64,000 nt of DNA from Agrococcus beijingensis (GCF_030758955.1 NZ_CP132360.1:514218-578217); one strand, 5' to 3'; shown: positions 31,847 to 40,741, counted from the first letter of the stretch. A program made the numbers and translations. Notes: a model not told the origin generated them from the sequence alone.

Positions 31847-34800
31847 ATGAAGGTCAAGCTCACCCTGCACCGGCCGACGGCCGAGCCCACCGACGTCGTC
31901 ATCACGGCCGACTCGACGGCCTCCGTCGAGGACGTCGCGCGGCAGATCGCGCTCGCCGACCCCGACCGCTCGATCGCGTTCGGCGACGGCGACACCCTCT
32001 CGCTCGCGGTCGCGCCGCCCACCGAGCAGCAGCTGGTGCAGCTGCAGCCCGACGCGCTCATCGCCGAGGCGCCCATCGGCTCCGGCTTCCACACGCAGGT
32101 CGTGAACCTCGGGGCCGGCGGCTCGCGCAGGGGCGGGCCGGCGGGCAGCGCGCTCGAGGCGATCGCGGTGCTGCGCGTCGTCGGCGGGCCGCTGCGCGGC
32201 CAGGAGTTCCAGCTCGGGCGGGGCCACGCCTCGATCGGCCGCGACGCGAAGAACGACATCGTGCTCGCCGACCAGCTGGTCTCGAAGCGCCACGCGCGCA
32301 TCGAGGTGGGCACGCACATCGAGGTCGTCGACCTGAACTCCGCCAACGGCGTCGTCGTCGACGGCGGCCTCGTCTCGCGCCTGCGCGTGGTGCCGGGCGC
32401 GGTCTTCACCCTCGGGGACACGGCACTGACGGTCGACCTCGTCGGCGTCTTTGACGCATCCGGCCCCGATCCGGTGCTCGAGCGCGGCGGGGCCCTCATG
32501 TTCAACCGCTCGCCCCGCGTCGAGGCCCGCTACCCGGGCACCGACCACAAGGGCCCGCGGATGCCGAAGGAGATCATCCAGCGGCTCTTCCCCTGGCCGA
32601 TGCTCGTCACGCCGATCCTGCTCGCAGGCGCGATGTTCGCGCTGACGAACAACCCGCGCTCGATCCTCATCGCGCTCATGACGCCGCTCATGCTGCTGGG
32701 CAACTTCATCAACATGAAGACCCAGAACGGCCAGAAGCAGAAGTTCGAGGTCGAGATGTTCGAGGGGCGGTACGAGGAGCTCGAGGAGATCCTCTACCGC
32801 GAGAAGCCCAAGGAGGAGGCGGTCCGCAACCTCGAGGTGCCGCCGGTCGCCGAGGTCTTCGAGCACGCGATGCGGCTCGGCCCGATGCTCTGGACCCGCA
32901 GGCCCGAGCACTGGAACTTCCTGTCGGTGCGCCTCGGCACGTGCCGTGCGGAGTCGCGCAACACCATCAAGGAGGACGAGGTCCAGGACGGCCTGGCCGA
33001 GTACCTCGAGCGCGTCGAGCGGCTGCGCGAGCGCTACCGCTACGTCGACGACGTGCCGATCGTCGAGTCGTTCTCGTCGGCGGGCTCGATCGGCATCGCC
33101 GGCCCCAAGTCGCTGGCGGCGGATGCGCTGCGCGGCATGGCCGTGCAGCTCTACGGGCTGCACGCCCCCAACGAGGTCGTGACGGTCGCCATCTGCGACC
33201 CGGAGTGGACCGGCGAGCTCGAGTGGATGAAGTGGCTGCCCCACACCACCAGCGAGACCAGCCCCTTCAAGGACATGCCGCTCGCCGACTCGGCGACCGC
33301 CGGCACAGCCCTGCTGAACGCGCTCGAGGAGCTCGTGCTGGGCCGCTCGAAGCAGGCCTCGCCCGACCGCAAGACGCCGTTCGACGAGGACTGGGACCCG
33401 ATGCGGTACGGCTCCGACGTCGAGCGGGCCGCGAAGGACACCGTCACCCCGATCCAGACGTCGGTGGTGCTGATCGTCACGAACGACGCGCCGGTCGACC
33501 GGCCCAGGCTCACGCAGATCCTCGAGCGCGGCTCGGCCGTGGGCGTCTACGGCGTGTTCGTCGCCCCCGCCGTCGAGTCGCTGCCGGCGGTCTGCCGCAG
33601 CTTCATCGACGTCACCGCCGGGCTCGAGTCGGCGCGGGTCGGCACCGTGCGCTCCGGCGTCGACTACGACGACGTCAAGGTCGAGGGCGTCTCCGGCGAG
33701 TACATGCAGATGCTCGCGAAGCGCCTCGCCCCCGTCGTCGACGCGAGCATCGTGATCAACGACTCCTCCGACATCCCCGACTCCGTCATGTTCCTGTCGC
33801 TCGTCGGCGCAGAGCTCGCGGACGACTCGAACGCGGTGATCGAGCGCTGGCGTCAGAACAACACCATCCTCGACCGCTCCGGCGGCCCCAAGCCGCGTCT
33901 CAAGAAGGCCGGCAACCTGCGCGCGATCATGGGTCAGGGCGCCACCGACGCGATGACCCTCGACCTGCGCACGCAGGGCCCGCACGCGCTCGTCGGCGGC
34001 ACGACCGGCGCCGGCAAGTCGGAGTTCCTGCAGGCGTGGGTGCTGGGCATGGCGACCGCGCACAGCCCCGACCGCGTCACCTTCCTGTTCGTCGACTACA
34101 AGGGCGGATCGGCCTTCGCCGACTGCGTCGAGCTGCCGCATTGCGTGGGCCTCGTCACCGACCTCAGCCCGCACCTGGTGCGCCGGGCGCTGACGAGCCT
34201 GCGCGCCGAGCTGCACCACCGCGAGCACCTGCTCAACCGCAAGAAGGCGAAGGACCTGCTCGAGCTCGAGAAGCGGCAGGATCCCGAGACCCCGCCGGCG
34301 CTCGTGCTCGTGATCGACGAGTTCGCGGCGCTCGCGGGCGAGGTGCCCGAGTTCGTCGACGGCGTCGTCGACATCGCGCAGCGCGGCCGCTCGCTCGGCA
34401 TCCACCTGATCATGGCCACGCAGCGCCCGGCCGGCGTGATCAAGGACAACCTGCGCGCCAACACGAACCTGCGTGTGGCGCTGCGCATGGCCGACGAGTC
34501 CGACTCGAAGGACGTCGTCGACGACCCGGTGGCGGCGTCGTTCCCGGCCTCGATCCCCGGCCGCGGCATCGCCAAGACCGGCCCCGGCCGACTGGTGCCC
34601 TTCCAGTCGGCCTACGCCGGCGGCTGGACCACCGACGAGGTGCAGGCCGCCGACGTGAAGGTGGCCGAGCTGCGCTTCGGCTCGGTGCAGCGCTGGGAGC
34701 CCGAGTCGGCGCCCGAGTCCGACGCGCACGACGAGGATCTCGGCCCCACCGACCAGAAGCGCATCGTGCGCACGCTCATCGCGGCGACCAGGCAGGCGCG

Positions 34801-36466
34801 CATCCCGGCGCCGCGGCGGCCCTGGCTCGACGACCTCGAGACGACCGTCGACCTGCGCGACCTGGCGCTCGACGGCGACGGCCGCATCGTGCTGGGCAAG
34901 GCCGACGTGCCGGAGCGGCAGCGGCAGGACGCCGTCCACTTCCACCCCGACCGCGACGGCTCGATGCTCGTCTACGGCACCTCGGGCTCCGGCAAGTCGA
35001 CGCTGCTGAAGACCATCGGCATCGCCGCCGGCATGCGCCCCGAGCTCAGCCACGCCGAGATCTACGGCCTCGACTTCGCCTCCGGCGCCCTCAAGTCGCT
35101 CGAGATCCTGCCGCACGTCGGCTCGATCATCGCCGGCGACGACGCCGAGCGCGTGCAGCGCCTGCTGCGCTCGCTCGGGCGCGAGCTCGACCGCCGCGGC
35201 AAGGCGTTCGCGGCGGCGAGCGCGGCCAGCCTCACCGAGTACCGCGAGCTGGTCGACCCGAAGGCGAGCCGCATCTTCCTGCTGCTCGACAACTTCCCGC
35301 AGTTCAAGGCCGAGTGGGAGGTCACGAGCGCCCGCTCGCCGTTCTACCAGGTGTTCATGCGCATCCTCGGCGAAGGCCGGCCGCTCGGCATCCACGCGGT
35401 CGTGACCGCCGACCGCTCGGGCGCCGTGCCGACCGCGGTGAGCTCGAACATCTCGCGCCGCGTGGTGCTGCGGCTCTCGGACGAGTCGGGCTACATGCTC
35501 GTCGGTGCGCCGAAGGACATCCTCGACGACCAGTCGGCGCCCGGCCGCGGCATCGTCGACGGCCTCGAGATGCAGGTCGCCACCCTTGGCGGCACGCCCA
35601 ACGTGGCCGAGCAGACGAAGCTCATGGGCCAGCTGGCGGATGCGCTGCGCACGCAGGGCGCGCAGGACGTCGAGGAGATCGGCGCGCTGCCGACGCGCCT
35701 GGCGCTCACGCAGCTGCCCGACCGCGTCGACGACTTCCCGGTGCTCGGCGTCGCCGAGGACACCCTGGCCGCGCGCGACTTCGACCCCGTCGGCACGTTC
35801 ATCGTCGCCGGGCCGCCCGCGTCGGGCAAGACGAACGCGCTGAAGGCCATGATCATCGCGGTCGAGCGCTTCGACCCGGATGTGAAGCTGTTCCACTTCG
35901 CCGGCCGCCGCTCGGTGCTGCACGACTTCCGCCCCTGGGTGCGCAGCGTCACCCGGCCCGACGCCGCGAAGGAGCTCGCGACCGAGCTCACCGAGATCGT
36001 CGGCGACGAGTCGATCCCCGGCCGCATCATGATCGTGATCGAGAACGTGCCGCAGTTCGCCGACTCCGATGCCGAGCGGGCGCTGAAGGGCCTGTTCCAG
36101 GCGATCAACCGCAGCGACCACCTGCTCGTCGGCGACGCCGACATCACGCAGGTCACCGGCGGCTACGGGTTCATCGGCGACTTCAAGGCCGGGCGCAAGG
36201 GCATCGTGCTGAAGCCGGATGCGTACGACGGCGACTCGGTCTTCAAGGTGCCGTTCCCGAAGGTCAAGCGCGCCGACTTCCCCGAGGGCCGCGGCATCTT
36301 CGTGCAGCAGGGACGCGCGGTCACCGTGCAGCTGCCGCTGGTGCCGGAAGACGCGGCACGGCCGCCCGCCCAGGCGCCCGTCGCCCCGCCCGCGACCGAG
36401 GGCGCGCAGAGCGCGCCGTCCCCGGTCGCCGTGGGCAGCACATCAACCGAAGGAGGCACCGCATGA
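31847..36466 (+). CDS. EssC/EccC-type type VII secretion ATPase with FHA domain
   Basis: A 1,539-residue motor protein. Residues 1-95 look like a small beta-grasp or degenerate FHA domain; residues 110-205 are a canonical FHA domain (IGRDAKNDIVL, VSKRHARI, SANG). Two transmembrane helices lie at about 248-288. Three FtsK/SpoIIIE-type ATPase domains follow, with Walker A motifs GGTTGAGKSEF (about 716), GTSGSGKSTLL (about 1043) and GPPASGKTNAL (about 1321). Only the first has a full Walker B (VLVIDEF); the second reads LLLDNF and the third IVIENV. This architecture is that of EssC/EccC, which recognise and power export of WXG100 proteins. A disordered tail ends the protein. The next gene overlaps it (ATGA). 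Confidence 0.92.
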   Translation: MKVKLTLHRPTAEPTDVVITADSTASVEDVARQIALADPDRSIAFGDGDTLSLAVAPPTEQQLVQLQPDALIAEAPIGSGFHTQVVNLGAGGSRRGGPAGSALEAIAVLRVVGGPLRGQEFQLGRGHASIGRDAKNDIVLADQLVSKRHARIEVGTHIEVVDLNSANGVVVDGGLVSRLRVVPGAVFTLGDTALTVDLVGVFDASGPDPVLERGGALMFNRSPRVEARYPGTDHKGPRMPKEIIQRLFPWPMLVTPILLAGAMFALTNNPRSILIALMTPLMLLGNFINMKTQNGQKQKFEVEMFEGRYEELEEILYREKPKEEAVRNLEVPPVAEVFEHAMRLGPMLWTRRPEHWNFLSVRLGTCRAESRNTIKEDEVQDGLAEYLERVERLRERYRYVDDVPIVESFSSAGSIGIAGPKSLAADALRGMAVQLYGLHAPNEVVTVAICDPEWTGELEWMKWLPHTTSETSPFKDMPLADSATAGTALLNALEELVLGRSKQASPDRKTPFDEDWDPMRYGSDVERAAKDTVTPIQTSVVLIVTNDAPVDRPRLTQILERGSAVGVYGVFVAPAVESLPAVCRSFIDVTAGLESARVGTVRSGVDYDDVKVEGVSGEYMQMLAKRLAPVVDASIVINDSSDIPDSVMFLSLVGAELADDSNAVIERWRQNNTILDRSGGPKPRLKKAGNLRAIMGQGATDAMTLDLRTQGPHALVGGTTGAGKSEFLQAWVLGMATAHSPDRVTFLFVDYKGGSAFADCVELPHCVGLVTDLSPHLVRRALTSLRAELHHREHLLNRKKAKDLLELEKRQDPETPPALVLVIDEFAALAGEVPEFVDGVVDIAQRGRSLGIHLIMATQRPAGVIKDNLRANTNLRVALRMADESDSKDVVDDPVAASFPASIPGRGIAKTGPGRLVPFQSAYAGGWTTDEVQAADVKVAELRFGSVQRWEPESAPESDAHDEDLGPTDQKRIVRTLIAATRQARIPAPRRPWLDDLETTVDLRDLALDGDGRIVLGKADVPERQRQDAVHFHPDRDGSMLVYGTSGSGKSTLLKTIGIAAGMRPELSHAEIYGLDFASGALKSLEILPHVGSIIAGDDAERVQRLLRSLGRELDRRGKAFAAASAASLTEYRELVDPKASRIFLLLDNFPQFKAEWEVTSARSPFYQVFMRILGEGRPLGIHAVVTADRSGAVPTAVSSNISRRVVLRLSDESGYMLVGAPKDILDDQSAPGRGIVDGLEMQVATLGGTPNVAEQTKLMGQLADALRTQGAQDVEEIGALPTRLALTQLPDRVDDFPVLGVAEDTLAARDFDPVGTFIVAGPPASGKTNALKAMIIAVERFDPDVKLFHFAGRRSVLHDFRPWVRSVTRPDAAKELATELTEIVGDESIPGRIMIVIENVPQFADSDAERALKGLFQAINRSDHLLVGDADITQVTGGYGFIGDFKAGRKGIVLKPDAYDGDSVFKVPFPKVKRADFPEGRGIFVQQGRAVTVQLPLVPEDAARPPAQAPVAPPATEGAQSAPSPVAVGSTSTEGGTA

Positions 36467-37224
36467 GCCTGCGGCACGAGACCGCCACTGCATGGGCAGA
36501 CGACCTGTCTGCCGCCGTCGAGCCACGGCTCGGCATCCTCGAGGCCTACGCGCTCCAGCGGCATCCGGATGCGCTGCAGCACATGGGGGAGGACGGCGCC
36601 GGCCTCGCGCGCGTCGCCGCCGCGAAGGGCAGCGGGATGGCGGGGCTGTGGCTGGTCCTGCCCGCGCTGCTGGCGATCGTCGCCCCGGTGATCGGCTTCG
36701 CCGCCGTCGTGGGCGACCCGGCGGGCTTCCACCGCATGGAGGCGTCGACCTCGGTGCCGATCGCCGGGGTGTGCTTCGCGATCGCCGCGGTCGTGCAGCT
36801 GGTCGCCGCGATCTGGTGGCTGCGCTCGGGCAGGGCACGCCACTACATGCTCTTCATCCTCGCCTTCGGCACCGCCGTGCTCGGCGCCGCGACGTGGTGG
36901 GTGATGGGCGCCGCGTCGTCGTTCGACGGGTTCGACGGGGCCGCGGCATGGCGCGTGCCGGTGCTGATCGCGAGCGTGCTCGGCGCGGCATACGGCGTGC
37001 TCATGCTCGCGCTCGGCAGGCCCGCGGGCGTCGACGAGGCAGCGGCCCCCGCCGGCGGCGACGGGCTGCACGCGGCGCTGGCCGCGATCCCGGGCGACGA
37101 GCTGCGGGAGATCCGCGCCGACCGCGACGCCGCGCTCGCGCGGCTCGTCGAGCGCGGGAAGCTCAGCGCCGAGGTCGCCGGGCGCGCGGCGCGCGCCGAG
37201 CTGGGCACCCTGCACCGCCTGTAG
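36463..37224 (+). CDS. Four-TM membrane protein of the secretion locus
   Basis: A 253-residue protein in ATGA overlap with the secretion ATPase, preceded by AAGGAGG. A soluble N-terminus of about 60 residues is followed by four hydrophobic segments (about 62-84, 98-118, 127-147 and 165-186) and a charged helical C-terminus. I do not recognise a family. Its coupling to the ATPase suggests a membrane partner of the motor, in the place where other systems have EccD, EsaA or EssA/EssB, but no sequence similarity to those was seen. Confidence 0.7.
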   Translation: MSLRHETATAWADDLSAAVEPRLGILEAYALQRHPDALQHMGEDGAGLARVAAAKGSGMAGLWLVLPALLAIVAPVIGFAAVVGDPAGFHRMEASTSVPIAGVCFAIAAVVQLVAAIWWLRSGRARHYMLFILAFGTAVLGAATWWVMGAASSFDGFDGAAAWRVPVLIASVLGAAYGVLMLALGRPAGVDEAAAPAGGDGLHAALAAIPGDELREIRADRDAALARLVERGKLSAEVAGRAARAELGTLHRL

Positions 37225-37260
37225 CGGCGGCTGCGCGGGCGCGCATCGGCATGGGCACCT

Positions 37261-37296
37261 CTCCCCATCGCGCTCCCGAGCGGCCCCGCTTACGTT
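37261..37296 (+). promoter_or_regulatory. Promoter A of the WXG100-like gene, with shared box
   Basis: The 16-base box CTCCCCATCGCGCTCC (37261-37276) is followed 14 bases later by TACGTT (37291-37296), a TAnnnT -10. The same box and -10 occur upstream of the gene at 37821. Transcription would start near 37303, leaving a leader of about 49 bases with a GAGGAG ribosome site. Confidence 0.65.
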
Positions 37297-37351
37297 GGTT
37301 CCGAGGTGGTCCGGTCGGGCCGCGTGAACTCGATTCGATGAGGAGACGGCT

Positions 37352-37639
37352 ATGAGCGATTTCGGAGCATCCTACGCCGAGATGGAGTCGGTGGCGGGCA
37401 AGCTCGACACGGGCAGGGAGGACATCTCGGGTGTCCTGAAGGACCTGAAGAGCCAGGTCGACACCCTGCTGGGCGAGGACTTCAAGACGCAGCACGCGTC
37501 GGGCAAGTTCGGTGAGGGCTACGAGGAGCTGACGACGGGCCTCGAGCAGGCCATCGAGGGCATCTCCGACATGGGCGAGGCGCTGCGCGGCATGATGCAG
37601 GCGATCCAGTCGCTCGACGAGCAGCTCGCCGGCAGCTGA
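37352..37639 (+). CDS. WXG100-like small secreted protein
   Basis: A 95-residue all-helical protein of the length and pattern of WXG100/Esx proteins: helix, a turn near residue 42, second helix. The central turn reads LLGEDFKTQHASGKF, so the Trp-x-Gly that names the family is absent, although the following A/S-x-x-F pattern is kept. A YAEME sequence near residue 8 fits YxxxE, but it is at the wrong end for the usual export signal. It is the probable substrate or structural partner of the secretion ATPase. It has its own promoter and is closed by a strong hairpin, so it can be made in excess of the machinery. Confidence 0.8.
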   Translation: MSDFGASYAEMESVAGKLDTGREDISGVLKDLKSQVDTLLGEDFKTQHASGKFGEGYEELTTGLEQAIEGISDMGEALRGMMQAIQSLDEQLAGS

Positions 37640-37653
37640 CCGACACGCATGCT

Positions 37654-37685
37654 GCAGGGGGTCGACCGGGCGGTCGGCCCCCTGC
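37654..37685 (+). terminator. Hairpin after the WXG100-like gene
   Basis: A 14-bp stem (GCAGGGGGTCGACC against GGTCGGCCCCCTGC, one G-T wobble) with a 4-base loop lies 15 bp after the stop. Confidence 0.75.
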
Positions 37686-37739
37686 CTGCGTGATGGGCGA
37701 CGACGCAGCGGATGCGTGGGCGCACCCGGGTGGGCAGTC

Positions 37740-37776
37740 CTCCCCATCGCGCTCCATGCATCCGCCCGCATACGTT
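37740..37776 (+). promoter_or_regulatory. Promoter B of the effector operon, with shared box
   Basis: CTCCCCATCGCGCTCC at 37740-37755 repeats the box of promoter A exactly, and TACGTT at 37771-37776 follows after 15 bases. A CACCCGGGTG palindrome (37723-37732) lies just upstream. Transcription would start near 37783. Confidence 0.65.
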
Positions 37777-37820
37777 TGGCTCGACGCCGCGCGACCGCCG
37801 CGCAGACCCAAGGGGAGACC

Positions 37821-38129
37821 ATGACCGATGTGCTCATCACGTTCTCGGAGCTGCTCGCGCTCCGGGAGCAGCTCGACGAGATCATCACCGAGCTCGAGGG
37901 CGCCGGCGACCGGTCGAACGAGCTCGAGAGCGCGATCGGCAGCCCCTTCGGCCGCGGCGAGCTGCGCAGCAGGGCCGGCGACTTCGAGGGGCGCTGGAAC
38001 GACAAGCGCGTCGATCTCGTGCGCGACATGACCAAGGTCCGCGACCACGTGCAGGGCGTGCTCGAGGGCTTCGCGGAGTTCGACGAGGAAGCCGCGCGCG
38101 AGCTCGAAGCCGCCGCTGCGGCCGCCTGA
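37821..38129 (+). CDS. Second small helical protein, possible WXG100-like partner
   Basis: A 102-residue, highly charged, all-helical protein. Two long amphipathic helices flank a turn near residues 46-58 with FEGRWNDKR, which has the Trp of WXG100 proteins but not the Gly. The C-terminus is an Ala-rich helix. It is placed like the second member of an Esx pair or like an Lap/LXG-associated helper protein that binds the effector encoded next. GGGGAG precedes the ATG. The family assignment is inferred from length, helix pattern and context only. Confidence 0.65.
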   Translation: MTDVLITFSELLALREQLDEIITELEGAGDRSNELESAIGSPFGRGELRSRAGDFEGRWNDKRVDLVRDMTKVRDHVQGVLEGFAEFDEEAARELEAAAAAA

Positions 38130-38154
38130 CCACCGGATCACGAGGAGCACGACC

Positions 38155-39372
38155 ATGGGGAACCCCGGACCGCAGTCGCCCAAGGGCCGCTGGATCGACG
38201 AGGTCGCCGGCGATGCCGGGCACATCGTCGAGCGCGGCAACGACATCCGGCGCCTCGGTGAGGCGATGATCTCGAGCGCGACGCTGCTCGAGCAGGTGAA
38301 GAGCGGCGCCGACGGCCAGCAGGGCCTCGCGGTCGACAAGCTGCGCGAGGTCGTCGGCGAGACCTACGGCCTGCTGCGCCAGGGCGGCGAGCTCTACAAG
38401 CCGACCGGCCCCGTGCTCGCCGCCTACGGCGAGGTGCTCGCCGACGTGCAGCCGAGGATCAAGGGCCACGTCGATGCCTGCGAGACGCTCTGGGCGACCT
38501 TCCAGTCGCTGCCCGGCTCGGTCGAGCCGCGCGGCACCGGCGGCTGGTTCCAGCCCGACGCCGACAGTCCCGAGGCCGAGCAGCAGGCCGACGAGGATGC
38601 CGCGAAGCTCGCCGCCTACAACGCCTGGGAGGCCGAGGCCGGCTACTGGGACAACGACTACGACACCTGGGAGGACGCGTTCGACCAGGCGGTGAACGAC
38701 ATCGGCGGCGTGCTCGAGGGCAAGGTCGAGGACGGCTTCTGGGACAACGTCGACGGCTTCGTCGCCAGCCTGCAGAAGGTGCTCAGCTGGGCTGGCCTGG
38801 TCGTCGGCATCCTGGCGCTCATCTTCGCCGGGCCGATCCTGGCGCTCATCGGCGGCATCATCGGCCTGATCGCGCTGGGGCTGACGATCTACCAGTTCCT
38901 CCGCGCCGACGCGGGGGTCTTCCAGCTGGTGATGGCCGTCGTCGGGGTGATCCCCTTCGGCAAGCTGAGCAAGATCGTCGGCGGCGAGTTCCGCTTCGTC
39001 GACGACATGTTCGGGGGCGCGTTCGGCGGCAAGGCCTGGTCCGAGGCCGGTTCGCAGGTGAGCGAGCTCGGCTACGCCTACCTCTTCCACGGCCGCGGCG
39101 CCTCGGGCGCGCTCGGCTCGCTGCGGCAGTTCGCCACGGGCAACAACCCCAACGGCTTCGCCGACATCATGACGCGCGTCATCACCGGCAAGGACGTCGC
39201 CGCCTACAGCGCCTACGGCAGCATCGCGACGACCGGCCAGGGCCTCGCCGCGGCCTGGGATGTCATGCACAGCCTGATGGGCGTGCCGCTCAAGTACGAC
39301 GGCTGGATCTCGCTCTTCACCGGTCATGAGACGATCAAGAAGAAGGTTCCCGCGTTCGACGTCCTCTGGTGA
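38155..39372 (+). CDS. Candidate type VII effector with membrane-inserting hairpin
   Basis: A 405-residue protein. Residues 1-200 are long amphipathic helices as in LXG-type effectors. Three YxxxD/E motifs, the general type VII export signal, lie close together: YNAWE (155-159), YWDND (164-168) and YDTWE (169-173). Residues 205-260 form a very hydrophobic, Gly-rich double segment (LSWAGLVVGILALIFAG, LALIGGIIGLIALGL), as in pore-forming or membrane-translocated toxins. The C-terminal 145 residues match nothing I know. Its place after two WXG100-like proteins and the motor makes a secreted effector the best reading. It could also be a structural membrane component. Confidence 0.7.
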   Translation: MGNPGPQSPKGRWIDEVAGDAGHIVERGNDIRRLGEAMISSATLLEQVKSGADGQQGLAVDKLREVVGETYGLLRQGGELYKPTGPVLAAYGEVLADVQPRIKGHVDACETLWATFQSLPGSVEPRGTGGWFQPDADSPEAEQQADEDAAKLAAYNAWEAEAGYWDNDYDTWEDAFDQAVNDIGGVLEGKVEDGFWDNVDGFVASLQKVLSWAGLVVGILALIFAGPILALIGGIIGLIALGLTIYQFLRADAGVFQLVMAVVGVIPFGKLSKIVGGEFRFVDDMFGGAFGGKAWSEAGSQVSELGYAYLFHGRGASGALGSLRQFATGNNPNGFADIMTRVITGKDVAAYSAYGSIATTGQGLAAAWDVMHSLMGVPLKYDGWISLFTGHETIKKKVPAFDVLW

Positions 39373-40076
39373 TCGGTCGCGACGGGATGAGCGGAGCGGG
39401 GACGCCGGAGATGACGATCGATCAGTGGCGCAGCACCGCATCGACCGATCGCCCGGGCTGGCTCGCGATGCCGCGGCTCGGCGACGAGGCAGCCGATGCC
39501 GCCTGGCTCGCCGATCGCATCGCAGGCGCGCGCGTCGCCTTCGGCGAGCGCTGGAGCGACCAGCACGAGCAGCTGGTGCCAGAGCTGCTGCGCGCGGGCC
39601 TCGACCGGCGCGAGCAGGGCGACCTCTTCGCCTGGCAGGTCTGGCCGCTGGCGCTGCCGATCTTCGCGACCGTGCAGGCGCGCATCATGCCGAGCGGCCT
39701 GGTGCCCCGGTGGAGTGAGCACGACGGCAGCCTGCAGCCGATCTCGAGCGCGGGCCTCGGCGAGGGCGTGCAGCTGCTCGCCACGGCACCGCTGCCGGGC
39801 TACGAGCGGGCAGTGCTGGGCTCGACCGCGTTCGTGTTCGACGACGGCGACTCCGCGGTGATGATCGCGCTGGCGCCGACGCCGCAGGAGCTGATGGCGC
39901 TGGCCGCGTCGGGCCTCCGGCAGGTCGTCGACCGCATGGAGGTCACGCGCCCCGACGGCTCGCGCTTCATCGGTCTCCCATCGGAGCGGTTCGTCGTCGA
40001 GGCCGACGGCTGGCACGCGCAGAGCGGCCCCTCGGGGCCGCGAAGCACGACGGAAGGCACGACGGAGGCACGATGA
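39369..40076 (+). CDS. Unknown protein of the secretion locus
   Basis: A 235-residue soluble alpha/beta protein that I do not recognise. The GTG start overlaps the stop of the candidate effector (GTGA); an ATG at 39387 is an alternative start. It has no signal peptide or membrane segment, and the last 20 residues are low-complexity. Tight coupling to the effector gene suggests an export chaperone (the EspG role) or an immunity protein, but neither is shown by sequence. It overlaps the next gene (ATGA). Confidence 0.65.
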   Translation: MIGRDGMSGAGTPEMTIDQWRSTASTDRPGWLAMPRLGDEAADAAWLADRIAGARVAFGERWSDQHEQLVPELLRAGLDRREQGDLFAWQVWPLALPIFATVQARIMPSGLVPRWSEHDGSLQPISSAGLGEGVQLLATAPLPGYERAVLGSTAFVFDDGDSAVMIALAPTPQELMALAASGLRQVVDRMEVTRPDGSRFIGLPSERFVVEADGWHAQSGPSGPRSTTEGTTEAR

Positions 40077-40699
40077 GCGACCTGGCCAACGACCTGCGGG
40101 CGGCGCTCGGCGCCACCCCCGACCCCGAGTTCACGATGGAGCTGCCGCCCGGCTGGGCACGGCACGCGCCCGACCAGGCCACGCAGCAGCAGATGCTGGC
40201 GGGCATCAAGACCCGCATGATGCAGGCGCACCGCCCCGACCTGTTCGCGCAGGCGCAGTCGATGCTCAAGGACTCGTTCGAGAGCATGCGCCGCGGCGAC
40301 GTCGTCGCGTTCTTCTCGGCCACCGAGCAGGGCGACGACACGCTCTGGCTGCCCGCGTCGATCCTCGCGTCGGTGCGCAGGGCGCAGACCGACGTGACCC
40401 TCGACGAGGTGGTGCGCCACGCCATCCTCGAGTACGACGCGACCGCCCTCGACGACGCCAAGCGCATCGTGCGCTTCGAGCGCGACGCGCTCGAGACGGT
40501 GCAGGACGAGCAGGTGCGCGTGCTGACCGTCGTCTACCTGACGCCGATCCCCGGCACCCAGCGCCGACGCGCGCTGCAGCTGACGGCGACGATCAGCCGG
40601 CCCGTCGACATGGAGGCCGACGACCCGGCCATCGACGCGCAGCGGCTGCTGTTCGACGCGTGCGTCTCGACGTTGCGCTGGCTGCGCCCCGCGCGCTGA
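40073..40699 (+). CDS. Unknown protein, last gene of the secretion locus
   Basis: A 208-residue soluble protein. Its start, after a short helix, has the pattern [12 protein letters not shown], which recalls the opening strand of PsbP/MOG1/LpqN-type alpha-beta folds; the rest alternates strands and helices and has no catalytic motif. It overlaps the previous gene (ATGA) and ends the run about 40 bp before the rpsL promoter. A role as chaperone or partner of the 39369 protein is inferred from position only. Confidence 0.65.
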   Translation: MSDLANDLRAALGATPDPEFTMELPPGWARHAPDQATQQQMLAGIKTRMMQAHRPDLFAQAQSMLKDSFESMRRGDVVAFFSATEQGDDTLWLPASILASVRRAQTDVTLDEVVRHAILEYDATALDDAKRIVRFERDALETVQDEQVRVLTVVYLTPIPGTQRRRALQLTATISRPVDMEADDPAIDAQRLLFDACVSTLRWLRPAR

Positions 40700-40741
40700 G
40701 CGGTCCGCGCTCGCAGCGCTCTCCCGGCCGCGGGGCCCTGC

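Noticed and set aside
31094..36121. A 1,675-residue open frame on the minus strand, and similar very long antisense frames (50-2932, 5477-9331, 9186-14291, 17439-21398).
   Set aside because: They lie opposite clear genes, have Arg/Ala/His-rich compositions with no family pattern, and result from the scarcity of stop codons in GC-rich DNA.
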